Source: Cephalopachus bancanus | Lineage: Eukaryota > Chordata > Mammalia > Primates > Tarsiidae | DNA length: 64,000 nt | Assembly: GCA_027257055.1 (NCBI GenBank) | Contig: JAPVLO010000232.1 | Location: 3,472,001 to 3,536,000, forward strand | Direction of reading: 5' to 3' | Shown: positions 45,528 to 57,266 of the stretch, in pieces | How the letters are laid out: the number at the start of each line of letters is the position of its first letter | Numbering within the stretch: position 1 is the stretch's first letter | Notes under the pieces: model-generated | What the model saw: the letters and a program-made list of their open reading frames with translations, nothing else | Told to the model about the DNA's origin: nothing | The model's database searches: none | Translations under genes and position numbers: made by a program

Positions 45528-46749
45528 GTGAGGGAGGCAGGAGGCCGGGTCTGAGGCGCGGCGGCGGCTCGACCTCCGCTTAGGAAGGGGGCGGGTCCGC
45601 TGGGTCCATCCGCGGTCCCCCGCTCCTGGCCTCCCCGACCCTCCCAGGCCCCCGCCGGCCTTTTTCTCGGGGTGATGCCTTTTGGGGGCACAGCCCGCCT
45701 CCGGGTCCCCCGGTCCCCGGGCCCGCCCGCACGCTGCCGGGTCCGGCGAGGCACGCCCGGGAAGGCGCGGAGGACTCCCGCGGTGCCTGGGCGGCTCGCC
45801 GAGAAGGGCGCCTCGTCTCTGGGCTCCTGTCTCGAGCTGCGGGAGGTGCTCGCGCGGCGACTCTGGGAGCCACCTGCGCCTGGCCTCCGCCCCAGGGCCG
45901 GCCCGCAGAGAGTCGGGACCAGAACTGGGAGTGCCGAGGCGCCGTCCGTTCTCGACTTCGAGCTGCCTTTCCTTTCTGGCGACCCCGCACACCAAAGCAG
46001 CGACACACACAACCCCGTTTCAAGTGACCCTCGGTGCACGCTGTTTTCCCCAGGATGTTTGGGTGGGACGGGAGTGGGGGGCCTTTTATAGAAGTGAAAT
46101 GCGTTGGGGGGGCGCCTTTTCAAGCCCCACTTGGATGATGCCGGGAGTGCCTCAAAACAACCCACACAAAATGCATTATGGTACGTGTTTTACGTTGTTG
46201 GCATTGAATGTCAGCTTAGTTATCTTTCATAAAACAAATACTCGTACCGCCCCCCCCCCATGCTAAACTTTTGCTTGAGTTCTTGGAGGGCTGCTGGAGT
46301 GTCCCCGTGGTCTTTGTATAAACCTCACGCCCAGGTTTTCTGGTGGATGCGCTTGGATGAATGACAGCTCACCAATCGTTGACTGATAAAGACCCACCTC
46401 AAGATTTTATTTAGGGGACTCTACTTCAAGACAAGGGCCTGTTAAATCATAATGATTAGTTTTTTTTTAGGATTAAGTGAATCATTTTTTTCTGTGTGGA
46501 AATACTTCATCTGGTTGGTAGACCGTACAAAGACATGCCGTTCTGTTGCAAGTCCACTGGCCCACATTCTTGCTGTGACTACACAGGTGACGTGAGAATG
46601 TCTCATGATACGAAGACTTCAACTAGGATATTTGTAGTTTCCCTTCGTCATCCTCTGTGGAATTATAATACCTTTATGTGAATTTATTTGGATCCTCTTT
46701 AGAACGTACTTACTTTTTTTTTAGTGAATATTCATTTAAACAAAAGGTC

Positions 46750-46825
46750 TTTCATGCTAGTTTGTAGTGTAGAGTCTGGCATTTATTAAGACTTAGTAAA
46801 TATTTGATGAATGAATGACTGAATG
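46750..46825 (+). mobile_element. L2/MIR 3' end fragment
   Basis: GAGTCTGGCATTTATTAAGA and AATATTTGATGAATGAATGA. Confidence 0.5.
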
Positions 46826-46931
46826 CCTTGAGTCAAACAAGACAAACCAGACATGATGTAACCCTTGAGGAGAGTATAGGTTACCTAGGGCATAAAATGT
46901 GTAAGAAAACCATGACAAAAAAATGGAAGGG

Positions 46932-47234
46932 AGGTTGGGTATGGTGGCTCACCCTATAATTCCAGCACTTTGGGAGGCCGAGATGAGAGGATTGCCTGAG
47001 CCTGGGAGTTCGAGACCAGCCTGGGCAACTTGGTGAGACCTCATCTCTACAATAAATCACAAAAACTAGCTGGGCATGGTGGCATGTATCTGTAGTTCCC
47101 GATACTTGGAAGACTGAGACGGAAGGATCGCCCAGCAGGTGGAGGCTGTGGTGGCCATAAGCATGCCACCACTGCATTTAGCCTGGGCAACAAGAGTGAG
47201 ACTCCAACTCAAAAAAAAAAAAAAAAAAAAAAAA
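46932..47234 (+). mobile_element. Alu
   Basis: GGTTGGGTATGGTGGCTCAC to a 24-A tail; AATGGAAGGGAG and AATGAAAGGGAG flank it. Confidence 0.92.
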
Positions 47235-47690
47235 GAAGAATGAAAGGGAGAGAGAGATGCTACAGAATCCAGCAACCAAGTTGATGGGGTCGAGGAGTGG
47301 TTGCTTCCAATGAAGTGAGGTGGGGATTGGAGGAGGCAGCAGCTTGCACGCTTGTGCCATCTCAGCTGTGCGCTTCTGACTCTGAGCTGTTCCCACTTCT
47401 TTTATACTTTTTATGTTTTCTTCAGTTCAGCTAAATTTACTCTGTCAGATATTTGAAAACAGCATGGAAACCAACTCAAAGTTTTTTTTTTAAACTAATG
47501 CTGATTCAGAAACATATGTTGCCTTTGGCTGACCATTCCTTGGTGCTCTCCAGGGAGGATCTCCTGCTGGATGATGTGTGCAGTATGAATTTGTGATTAT
47601 TCATCCATCTCTTGTGCCATTTATATCATCTTTGCTGTATCACCATGAATTAGACCTAGGTATTTTTTACTTGGACTTTGGACTTTTCAC

Positions 47691-47976
47691 TTTTTTTTGA
47701 GTTGGAGTCTCACTCTGTCGCCCAGACTGGAGTGCAAGTGTCCGCTCCCGGTCACCTCAGCCTTGAGAGCTGGGCTCTGGTGATCCTTCCACCTCAGACT
47801 TCCAAGTAGCTAGAACTGCAGGTGTGCACTATCACGCCTGGCTAATTTTTTGATTTATTGTAGAGATGAGGTCTTACCAAGTTGCACAGGCAGGTCTCGA
47901 ACCCACAGGCACAGGCAGTCCACTCGCCTCAGCCTCCCAAGGCGCAGGATTACAGGGTGAGCCACCGAGCCTGGCT
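47691..47976 (-). mobile_element. Alu, lemur-type, antisense
   Basis: GAGTTGGAGTCTCACTCTGT to GAGCCACCGAGCCTGGC; CTTTTCACTTTT on both sides. Confidence 0.93.
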
Positions 47977-48130
47977 GCTTTTCACTTTTCTTCTTTATCC
48001 TTGACCATCTCAGACCACTGAGTGACACTTTTAGTTTATATTTGTTAAAAAAATGGCATGAGTGTCCCGACCCAATATTCTGACCAAATTTAGTAAGGAT
48101 TGGGATTCATAGTGTTGGTGTTTGTAGTTC

Positions 48131-48428
48131 TTTTCTTTTCTTTTTTTTTTTTGAGTTGGAGTCTCACTCTGTCGCCCAGGTTGGAGTGCTGTGGCATGCT
48201 CATGGTCACCCCAGTGTCGACCTGCTGGGCTTAGGCGATCCACCTCAGTCTTCTAAGTAGCTGGAACTACAGGTGCGCGCTACCACATTTTCCTAATTTT
48301 TGCTTTATTGTGGAGATGAGGTCTTGCCAAGTTGCCCTGGGATGGTCTCAAACCCGCAGACTCAGGCAATCACTTGCCTCAGCCTTCCAAAGTGCTGGGA
48401 ACTACAGGCTGAGCCATTGAGTGTGACT
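48131..48428 (-). mobile_element. Alu, antisense
   Basis: GAGTTGGAGTCTCACTCTGT to GAGCCATTGAGTGTGAC; GGTGTTTGTA flanks both sides. Confidence 0.92.
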
Positions 48429-48765
48429 AGGTGTTTGTATTTCGACATTTCTTTAAGGCACAGGAAAATTTTGAGTTGGAATGAGGATGTTGCTAACTCT
48501 GTCTTCTTCTTGTTTCCTTCCTAATGTGTGTTTGCACATATTCAGTAGTTTAAATTTTATAAATAGTGGCAGTCAATGAGAGGAGAATGGTAGTACTGCT
48601 TTGGTGTTTGGGGTGGGGAGTGGTGGGAGGATCCTGCAGGGAAGAATAGAATGGGGAATGTACATTTCTTGTTAGTGAGTTGTGCTGTCTCTCTGAAGTT
48701 GGTACTTCGTGTCTGTTCAAATTTTTTTGTTTTACCAGTCTTGTAACATTGTACTCATTATTCTT

Positions 48766-48926
48766 TTTTTTTTAAAAATTAATCAATATTTTTTATTATG
48801 GTTTTGTGGGGTACAGTTAAGGGTTAAGTGTACAGTTACGTTTCATTCAGGCACCCTGTTGATAAGAGGTGTTTCCCCATCCCCAGACAGATATTTGCTA
48901 CTGTTGATCCCATCCCCCTCCCCCCA
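48766..48926 (-). mobile_element. L1 3' tip, about 160 bp, with perfect 16-bp TSD
   Basis: Poly-T, then GTACAGTTAAGGGTTAAGTG, GTTTCATTCAGGCACCCTGT and CCCATCCCCCTCCCCCCA. TGTACTCATTATTCTT at 48,750-48,765 and 48,927-48,942 is identical. The target reads AATT|AAGAAT on the minus strand, close to the L1 endonuclease preference. Confidence 0.93.
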
Positions 48927-49404
48927 TGTACTCATTATTCTTAATTCCTTATATAAAACTTTGATTGCTTCCTCCTAGTTTTAACCCTTTTTTCAAATTT
49001 TCTCTCAAGAATGATAGTTTTCCTGGTTGCTTTGGCAACATGCCTTAAAAAGGAAAACCCATTTTATCCTCATGTTTATAAAGTCTGAGCATTCCTGAAA
49101 TGTACCTGGTACATGCCAGTTCTCTTTCATATTTCCATGGACCTATCATTTTGTCACAAAGCAAATGACTTGGTAGTGATAGAGTTTATTGTCTTTTGAA
49201 AAGTTTGATCAGTTTAGCCTTATTTATCCTTTTATATTACAGTTTTTCTTTTTTGAATACTGAGTGTTAAAAATTCTCCTGAAGGCTCAGATATGTAAAA
49301 ATGTCATTTCTGTACTACATTGTGTATTATCATAACACTTTGCATTTTTAAATGCTATTTCTTATAGCTGAAATAGCATTTATTGCTGTAGTCATCTTTT
49401 AATA

Positions 49405-49440
49405 CTGGATTTAATTAATTAATTAATTAATTTATTTATT
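49405..49440. repeat. (TTAA)n-like simple repeat
   Basis: TTAATTAATTAATTAATTAA run next to the Alu monomer. Confidence 0.9.
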
Positions 49441-49560
49441 GATGGAGATGAGGTCTCATTATGTTGCCCAGGCTGGTTTTGAATTATTGGGCTCTAGCAG
49501 TCCTCCTGTCTGGCCTCCCAAATTGCTGGGATTATAGGTGTGAGCCACCATGCCTGGCCT
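49440..49560 (-). mobile_element. FLAM-like Alu monomer, antisense
   Basis: GATGGAGATGAGGTCTCATT to GAGCCACCATGCCTGGCC. Confidence 0.8.
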
Positions 49561-50971
49561 AATGCCAGATTAAAACAAAACTTCAGGTGGATACCAGTTT
49601 GACTTAAGGTATCCAAATCTCATTGCTATTTCCAGCCATGATACTAAGTCATTAAGTAATGCCTCTATGTTTTGCTAGTACGTTAAAACATTTGAAAGCC
49701 AAAATAATTTAAAGTATTGTATAATTGTAATACAAATAATATATTTGGTAGATAGATATTTTTTAAGTACCTTGAGACTCATAACTAAGAATTCCTAATC
49801 ATTTAGAAAATATTTTATAACAGTGTTTCACGTCGATCAGATGTTTCAGAGGATAGACTCCCAGGTTGCCATAGAAGAGGTCCTGAGGTCTGTGACATGG
49901 GGCTTCCAGGGGGACAGTACTACTTGGAATCTGGTCTGTGGACGCTGCTGCCCACAGCTTCTATAAAATGGAGCCAAGTGGGTGGTCCTGATGACCTGCT
50001 GACATGCGATGTGAACAGTCTCACATGCATACACATGGCATTTTCCTACTTTTCTATTGATTTTCCCCCCAACCTTGTGTTCGGTGTGAGGTTGGAGGAG
50101 GCATCCTCTCTACATGGAATAAGCAAGATGGCATTTTGGAGATATTTTCTTTTTGTGAGTTCTTGTCAGATTTTTAATTGGGAAATGTGTCTACTGCTTG
50201 CTGTTAGGTGATTTGCTTTCCAATTAAATGTTCTTCTCATTTCTTTATAAGTTGATCTGTAATAGCCAGTTTAATTGGTTAAACTTTGGTTGTGACTTAG
50301 GGGGACCTTATTGAAACTTTGGAGCAGAGATTTTGAAGACACTCTGTTTATAGATGTCAAGGAGGTTTGAAGGCAGTGAAAGGCACATGGTTTCATCAAC
50401 TTTTATGTCTTCACACAAGTTGGAATTTCAAAAACTTAGAAATCTTTTATTGTGGACACCTGTTAAATTTCCTTTCTCCTTGGAGAGTATTTTGGTCGAC
50501 CATGTATTTAATTCAAAGTAAACTTTGTTGAAGGGGGTCCAGGCTTTGATCAGGGTTTTGAACAAACAGCTTTGAGGTTCATGACATCGTTTGTGGCAGG
50601 AAAGGAATGTGGTCACTCTGTTCTGAGCTGAGTCCTGGAGTTGTGTTAGGCGTTGTGCTGTTTCCAGCCTTGGTCTTCATTTGAGCCCACCTCATAGTGG
50701 TTTTTAGGTTTCTAGGTCTCAGCACCTTGGGGACTCTTGACCCTGGCGATATAGTGTTGTTTGAAAATTACTACTAGAATAGGTATTCTAAGGAGACTAA
50801 GTGGTTTCTAGACTTTCAGGAAGTCTTGGGTCATCTGAGAGTGTATATGGACGCAAGGGGCAAAATATTTCCATTTTCAGGCCAAATGTGCAGAATAAAT
50901 AACTTGGGACCTATGTCTTGGTTTCTTTTTTTTAAATCTTAGACTGGAAAATATAGTTATTTAGAAAGTAA

Positions 50972-51011
50972 ATTAGAGAGAGAGGGAGAGAGAGAGGGAG
51001 AGAGAGAGACG
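50972..51011. repeat. (GA)n/(GGGA) simple repeat
   Basis: About 40 bp of purine GA repeats with GGG interruptions. Confidence 0.95.
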
Positions 51012-51767
51012 GACGATTGACCTCCCCAAGGTAGGGGAGGGGGCCAAAGCTAAGAAAACATGGTGGCCATAGCTCAAAGAGCATAGGGCCAGACCATAGC
51101 TTAGTAAGGCAGTGGCTTGATTTTAATAAATTTGCCATTTGACAACCAGGATATAATGTAATTTCACACCAGCAATCTCCTTGCCTGGTTGACTTAAGTG
51201 CTTGATTTGTGAGAATATTGTCTCTGTAACCAGGAAATCTTGTGCACTGAGTTAAGATGATAATTTTTTGATAATTTGAGTCAGCTAATGAAGTTTGATT
51301 TAATATATTTATGCTTATGTGTGTGTGAAAGACATAAAATATAGGCACATACAATACAACATAGTAGATGAAAAGATTTCAAACAAACAAATCAAAGGTG
51401 CCATGACCTCTTTGCCTAGATAACTCTTGTTGTTCTTTATAAAAATTATATTGTACTACTTTGTAAAAAGGGTAGAGTCATAGGAGGGAACATTGTCCAA
51501 CAATCTCATTTCCCAAAATATTGCCCGTTTTTGTTTTTCAGGCTTTTGTATGAATCCTGTCCATGTACATACACAGGTTTAGTAGAAAAAAATTTTTATA
51601 TTGCGATATGGTTTTATAAGTGTTTTTTAAGTGGCAGAGTTAAAAATATACAGAAAATTACAGCGGAGAAAAAATAAATTACCCATATCTTCTTTACCCA
51701 AACTTAACCACCTTAATACCTTTGCTCCTAGTTTTAAAAAAAGACTCCTTTTAAAAAATAAAAAATA

Positions 51768-52072
51768 GCTGGGTTCGGTGGCTCAGCCTGTAATCCCGCA
51801 CCTTTGGGAGGCTCAGGTGAGTGAATTGCCTGAGCCCGCGGGTTCGAGACCCACCTGGGCAGCGAGACCTCATCTCTACAATAAATCAAAAAATCAGCTG
51901 GGCGTGGTAGCGCATGCCTGTAATTCCTGCTACTTGGAATGCTGAGGCGGAAGGATCGCTGGAGCCCAGCAGGTCAAGGCTGCAGTGGCCGGGAGCGGCC
52001 ACTGCACTCCAGTCTGGGCGACCGAGTGAGACTCCAACTCAAAAAAAAAAATAAATAAATAAAAATAAAAAT
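51768..52072 (+). mobile_element. Alu, young lemur-type
   Basis: GCTGGGTTCGGTGGCTCAGC to an (AAAT)n-rich tail; AATAAAAAATAG-like text on both sides. Confidence 0.93.
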
Positions 52073-52633
52073 AGTACTCTTATAAGACGTAATTTAAACA
52101 ACAAAAATGCAAAAAAAGTGAAGATGAAAGTAAAAAGAATTCTAATTTTATGCTCTGTAAGTTACCATTATTGATATTAAATGAATCTAATTCTGGACCA
52201 CCAACCTCTCTCTCCCTCTCCCTTTGTGTGTATGTATTTGTGTATATGAAGTGTGGATAGACGAATACTTTTTAAATTAAATCTGGGATCTGTCTATGCT
52301 ATATTAGCCCTTATTTTTGAGATATATGCAAATCTTAAGCATGTCACCCGATTAATTTTTACTTGTGTGACCACTGTCTAGATGAAGATGTGGAACATTG
52401 CCAGCATTTGAGAGTGTTCCTTCTCTGTCATTTTTTTTTTCAGTACATTTTTTTGTATAAGGATATTCCTTGTTCCAACACCATTTGTTAAAAAACTGTC
52501 CTTTCTTCACTTAGTTTCTTTGCATTTTTAGAGCAAATCAATTCACCTTATATACAAGGGAGGGCCCAATAAAAACCAGAATTTTAAAAATATTGTGTAT
52601 GTATTTTTACATGTTTAAACATAAGTGACTTTC

Positions 52634-52925
52634 TTTTTCTTTTTTTTTTGAGTTGGAGTCTCACTCTGTCGCCCAAACTGTAGTGCAGTGGCCGCTCCTG
52701 GCCACTGCAACCTCGACCTGCTGGGTTCCAGCGATCCTTCCACTTCAGCCTTCCAAGTAGCCGGAATTACAGGCGTGCGCTACCACGCCCGGCTGATTTT
52801 TGATTTATCGTAGAGATGAGGTCTCACCAAGTTGCCTAGGCAGGTCTCGAACCTGCGGGCTCAGACAGTCCACTCACCTCAGCCTCCCAAAGGCGCGGGA
52901 TTACAGGCTGAGCCACTGAGCCCGG
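52634..52925 (-). mobile_element. Young lemur-type Alu, antisense, 14-bp TSD
   Basis: Nested in the mariner; CATAAGTGACTTTC at 52,620-52,633 and 52,926-52,939. Confidence 0.95.
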
Positions 52926-53357
52926 CATAAGTGACTTTCATTTGATGCAATACACCTATTGAGATAGTTTCCACTGCTCAAAACCGTTTTTGAAGTCGCC
53001 AATTTTGATGCCTTTTAAGTACTTTTGCGTTTTTTATTTCACCTCTTCCACATCGGCAAAATGTTTCCCTATGAGGACGTTTTCCATCTGAGGAAACCAG
53101 TCACTCAGGACAAGATTGAGTGAATGCTGTTTTTGGTCAAAAACTGCTGAACCCTCAGTGCAGTGTGAGCAGGTGTGCCATCATGAAATGGGCAAATGTA
53201 TTGAAAGAATCTCCAGAAAAATTCACTAAAGCTGAACATAGCCTCTCCCAACAATGCTAGCTGGTACAGGATGCTGATGGGTTCCTAGAACACTCATCAG
53301 TGGGGGAAGTCTGCACTATAAGGGGCCTGCCCTCCAAAAGACGATTTTAGTTTTTAT

Positions 53358-53646
53358 TTTAGTTTTTTGAGTCAGAATCTCACTCTGTCGCCCAGACTAG
53401 AGTGCAGTGGCACACCCACAGCCACTGCAGTGTCGACTGCTGGGCTCTGGCGATCCTTCCGCCTCAGCCTTCCAAGTAGCTGGAACTACAGGTGCATGCT
53501 ACCATGCCTGGCTAATTTTTTATTTATTGTAGAGAGAAGGTCTGGCCTGGTTGCTCTGACTGGTCTCAAACCTGCAGGCTCAGGCAATCCACTCGCCTCG
53601 GCCTCCCAAAGTGCTGGGATTACAGGATGAGCTAATGAGCCTGGCC
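53358..53646 (-). mobile_element. Alu, antisense, nested in mariner
   Basis: GAGTCAGAATCTCACTCTGT to GAGCTAATGAGCCTGGCC. Confidence 0.92.
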
Positions 53647-54180
53647 AGGTTTTTGCTTTTTTGTTTCCCCTCGTATGTGGGTCTATTTCTTGACTTTCTA
53701 GTCTGTTCCATTCGTGTCTGTTTCTCTTGATGACAGTACCACACAGTCGTGATTACCACTTTTGCATGTCTTGAAGGCAGATAATGTAAGTACTACAACT
53801 TTCTGTACTTTTTGAAAGCAGTTTGTGTTATTCTAGTTCCTTTCATTTCCATATGAATTTCAGAATGAGCTAGTTGATTTCTACAATAAAACCTGCTGGG
53901 ATTTTGATTGATATTTCATTGAATATATAGCCGAATATATGGAATTGACATCTTAATAATGAGTCTTCTGATCCATGAATGGGATCTCTCTCTCCATTTA
54001 ATTATTCCTTTATCCTTCTCAGCAATTTTTTTTTGTAGATTTCAGAGTATGGTTTTTCTGTGTCTTTAGTCAGATTTATCTCTAAGTATTTTAAACCACT
54101 AGAGGTTGTGCCACAGTTCACTGAATGCTGATGTTTATTTTTTTAAAAAACAGTATTCTTTCTCTTTCTAGTGTTTGCGT

Positions 54181-54945
54181 AATTTCTGTTGCTATGCTAG
54201 TTCACTTGTCTATTCTGCTATTCCCAATCTGTTGTTAATCCCATCTAATGTAATTTTTAAATCTTAGATTCAGTTTTCATCTCTGGATGTTTGATTTGGG
54301 TCTTTTTTATATCGTTCATGTCTCTGCTTATGTAATCCTTCCTATAGCTTTGTGAACAAATGGAATACAGGTATTTTAACAGTTTTAATGTCCTTGTCTA
54401 CTAACTTTATCCTCTGTGTCATTTCTGGGTTAGTTTCCATTAACTAATTTCTTTCCTCTTTCCTTTGTATGCCTTGTACTTTTTCAGTGGATGCTAGACA
54501 TTGTCAGCTTTACCTTTTGGATATTGATTTTAGATTTGTTGTATTCCTATGAATATTATTGAGCTTTGTTCTGGGATTTGGTTAAGTTACTTGGAAACAG
54601 TTCGGTCCTTTCAGGTCTCATTTTAAATTTTGCTAGTTAGGAGCATAGCAGCATTTAGTCTAGGACTAATTTTGTCTCACTCCTGGGGCAAAATTATTTC
54701 AAGTATTCCACCTAGTGATCTGATAATTATGGGGTTTTTCACTTGGCAGAGGGGATAGACATGAGGGGATAGCCCTGTGTAAGTTTAGATCACTGTTCTC
54801 TCTGATCCAATCAGGTTTTTCTTTTCCTGGCTTTGAGTAGCCACCTCCCATATGTGTGATCAGGGCTCAGCTGTAGGGGAGACCCTTTGCAGACCCCGGC
54901 TTCCCCTGTGGTCCTCTCTCCTCCTTTAGCGCCCTGCACATTCAA
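54181..54945 (-). mobile_element. LINE-like sequence, antisense
   Basis: GTTAAGTTACTTGGAAACAG, TTAGTCTAGGACTAATTTTG and AGGGGAGACCCTTTGCAGAC follow a repeat commonly seen next to old L1 pieces; family not fixed. Confidence 0.5.
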
Positions 54946-54957
54946 AACACCATAATG

Positions 54958-55264
54958 AGCCAGGCTCAGTGGCTCAGCCTGTAATCCTAGTGCTTTGGGA
55001 GGCTGAGATGAGTGGATTGCCTGAGCCCGCGGTTTGAGACCCGCCCGGGCAACTTGGTGAGACCTCATCTCTACAATAAATCAAAAATTAGCTGGGCATG
55101 GTAGTGCGCACCTGTAGCTCCAGCTACTTGGAAGGCTGAGGTGGAAGGATCGCTGGATGCCAGCAGGACGAGGCTGCGGTGGCCAGGAGCATGCCACTGC
55201 ACTTCAGTCTGGGCAACAGAGTGAGACTCCAATTAAAAAAAAAAAAAACAACAACAACAAAAAC
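54958..55264 (+). mobile_element. Alu with 12-bp TSD
   Basis: AGCCAGGCTCAGTGGCTCAG to an (AAC)n tail; AACACCATAATG at 54,946-54,957 and 55,265-55,276. Confidence 0.94.
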
Positions 55265-55464
55265 AACACCATAATGTCCGGTGTTTTGAAAGCTGTTTTG
55301 GCTGTCAGTTGCTTTTTTAGTCCTTGTTATTCCATCTAGGCTTAAGTAGAAGTCTACTAATATTTCCTATTAAAAAAAGGAATCTTTAAGATTAGTTTGT
55401 GCATTTTGGACTGGATATTCTCTGAGGGGAAGGATAAGCTATTCAAATGTGCTATTGAAAGTTA

Positions 55465-55592
55465 TGGCAGTCAGGTGTGATGACATGTGCTTATAGTACC
55501 AGCTACTCTGGAGGCTGAGGCAGGAGGATCACTTGAGCCCAGGAGTTTTAATCTTGCCTGGGCAACATAACAAGACCCCATTCTTAAAACAT
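55465..55592 (+). mobile_element. Alu monomer (FRAM-like)
   Basis: CAGTCAGGTGTGATGACATG to CCCCATTCTTAAAAC. Confidence 0.75.
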
Positions 55593-55597
55593 AACAG

Positions 55598-55845
55598 TAG
55601 CTGGGCTTGGTGGCTCAGCCTGTAATTCCAGCACTTTGGGAAGCCAAGGTAGGTGGATTGCCTGATCCCGCGGGTTCGAGACCAGCCTGGGCAACTTGGT
55701 GAGACCTCGTCTCTACAATAAATCAAAAATTAGCTGGGGGTGGTAGTGCATGCCTGTAGTTCTGGCTACTTGGAAGGCTGAGGCAGAAGGATTGCCACAG
55801 CCCAGCAGGTCGAGCTGGGGTGGCCGTGAGTGTGCCACTGCACCG
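55598..55845 (+). mobile_element. Alu, 3' truncated
   Basis: GCTGGGCTTGGTGGCTCAGC to GTGCCACTGCACCGCATGG; the end of the right arm and the tail are missing. Confidence 0.9.
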
Positions 55846-55926
55846 CATGGTTTGAATTTTATAAAGTAGATAAAGCAAATATAATAGTTAATAGTACAGT
55901 TAGTCAAGTCAGAGTTAAAAAAAAAA

Positions 55927-56186
55927 TTTTTTTTTTGAGTTGGAGTCTCATTCTGTCTCCCAGGCTGGAGTGCAGTGGCACAGTGCTCACGGCCACCGCA
56001 GCCTTGACTTGCTGGGCTCAGGCAATCCTTCTGCCTCAACCTTCCAAGTGGCTACCATGCCTGGCTAATTTTTGATTTTTTGTAGAGACGAGGTTTCGCC
56101 AGATTGCTGCTGGGGCTGGTCTCAAACCCCTGAGCTCAGGCAGTCCTCTCACCTGGAATTATAGGCTTGAGCCACCGCTCCTGGCC
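55927..56186 (-). mobile_element. Alu, antisense, internal deletions
   Basis: GAGTTGGAGTCTCATTCTGT to GAGCCACCGCTCCTGGCC. Confidence 0.9.
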
Positions 56187-56243
56187 AGTAGCCAGTTTTT
56201 TATGTGCTGAGGATTTAGCTTTGAAACGCATGGAAACTCACAA

Positions 56244-56504
56244 TTTTTTTTTTTGAATTGGAGCCTCACTTTGCCCAGGCTGGAGTGCAGTGGCACAGCT
56301 GAGCGTTGACCTGCTGGGCTCCAGCAATCCTTCCGCCTCAGCCTTCCAAGTAGCTACCACACCAGGCTAATTTTTGATTTATTGTAGATATGAGGTCTCA
56401 CCAAGTTGCCGCCAGGGCTGGGCTTGAACTCTTGGGCCTAGGCAATCCACTCGCCTTGGCCTCCCAAAGTGCTGGGATTACAGGCTGAGCCACCAAACCC
56501 AGCC
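56244..56504 (-). mobile_element. Alu, antisense, internal deletions
   Basis: GAATTGGAGCCTCACTTTGC to GAGCCACCAAACCCAGCC; AACTCACAATTT on both sides. Shares the unusual AAGTTGCCGCCAGGGCTGG type of change with its left neighbour. Confidence 0.9.
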
Positions 56505-57155
56505 AGAACTCACAATTTAACAGGAGTTAATAAGGGAAAATTCTTGTATTACATTTGACACTGTTGGTAAAAAAATTAAATATTTCAAGATTCTTATGAG
56601 AACCTTTTCTGACTTTTATTTATTCTTTTAAGCGTATTTATAAAGCTCTTTCCAAAGATGAAGTAGAACATAATTCAAAAGGATTTTTCCATTTGAAACT
56701 TGGTGCCTATCATTGTGCTGAATGTTATGGGAGACATTATCTTATACTAAAAATATCACTTGAGAGCGTGTTAGAAATGCAGAATTCAGATACCACCTGA
56801 TTTACCCAACCTGAATCTTCATTTTAGCATTTCAAATCCCAGGTGATTTGAAAGGATAATGAAGTTTGGGTAGCCTTTGGAACATAATTTAGTTGGGGAA
56901 ATAGGATATAAGAAACCCCAGGCTTGAAATGCGATCAACACATCGAAATGATGAATGCTTGTGATGGAATCCCAAATACTCTGACTGGATCATATATATT
57001 CTATGCATGCAACATGTTACATGTACTCCTAAACATGTACAAATATTATGTATTAATAGAGAAGATACAGAAACCAATTGGAATTGTTATTTATTTATTT
57101 TTTAGCTGAGATAATGGTATTATGGCTATGTTTTTTAAAAAAGTGTTATTCTTAA
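56505..57155. other. Intronic DNA without a recognised feature
   Basis: No exon, RNA or confident repeat. Confidence 0.5.
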
Positions 57156-57177
57156 GACACACACAGACACACACACA

Positions 57178-57214
<37 letters not shown>

Positions 57215-57216
57215 TC

Positions 57217-57263
<47 letters not shown>
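57156..57263. repeat. (CA)n-(TC)n compound microsatellite
   Basis: About 25 bp CA then 83 bp almost pure TC; the Arg/Glu frame on the minus strand is the repeat only. Confidence 0.97.

Positions 57264-57266
<3 letters not shown>

Larger units (their letters stand above)
45230..45980. other. CpG island at EXOC4 5' end
   Basis: CpG-dense DNA spans the promoter, exon 1 and the first 450 bp of intron 1, in contrast to the AT-rich flanks. High GC creates several overlapping open frames of 140-213 residues on both strands that are not genes. Confidence 0.93.
52555..53673 (-). mobile_element. Mariner DNA transposon relic, split by two Alus
   Basis: Ends CAAGGGAGGGCCCAATAAAAA (left) and, reverse-complemented, CGAGGGGAAACAAAAAAGC (right) are imperfect terminal inverted repeats, bounded by TA at 52,553-52,554 and 53,674-53,675. 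About 530 bp of element remains. The minus strand encodes mariner transposase pieces: DGTPAHTAL with QQFLTKNSIHSI (about 53,120-53,186), KHFADVEEV (about 53,040-53,068) and DFKNGFEQWK (about 52,975-53,005), interrupted by stops and frameshifts. The N-terminal and central parts are gone, so it is dead. Confidence 0.8.
52440..54180 (-). mobile_element. Old L1 ORF2 antisense, split by a mariner
   Basis: TTCCAACACCATTTGTTAAA and GAGCAAATCAATTCACC on the left join TGTGGGTCTATTTCTTGACT on the right once 52,555-53,675 is removed, as in the L1 consensus. Further L1 words follow (TCAGAATGAGCTAGTTGATT, TTTCATTGAATATATAG). Confidence 0.8.

Noticed and set aside
45384..46266. Overlapping open frames of 139-213 residues on both strands around EXOC4 exon 1
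   Set aside because: They are Arg/Pro/Gly-rich frames created by CpG-island composition, overlap each other and exon 1, and show no domain.
50972..51011. GAGA-type regulatory element
   Set aside because: It is a simple (GA)n run with no supporting context.
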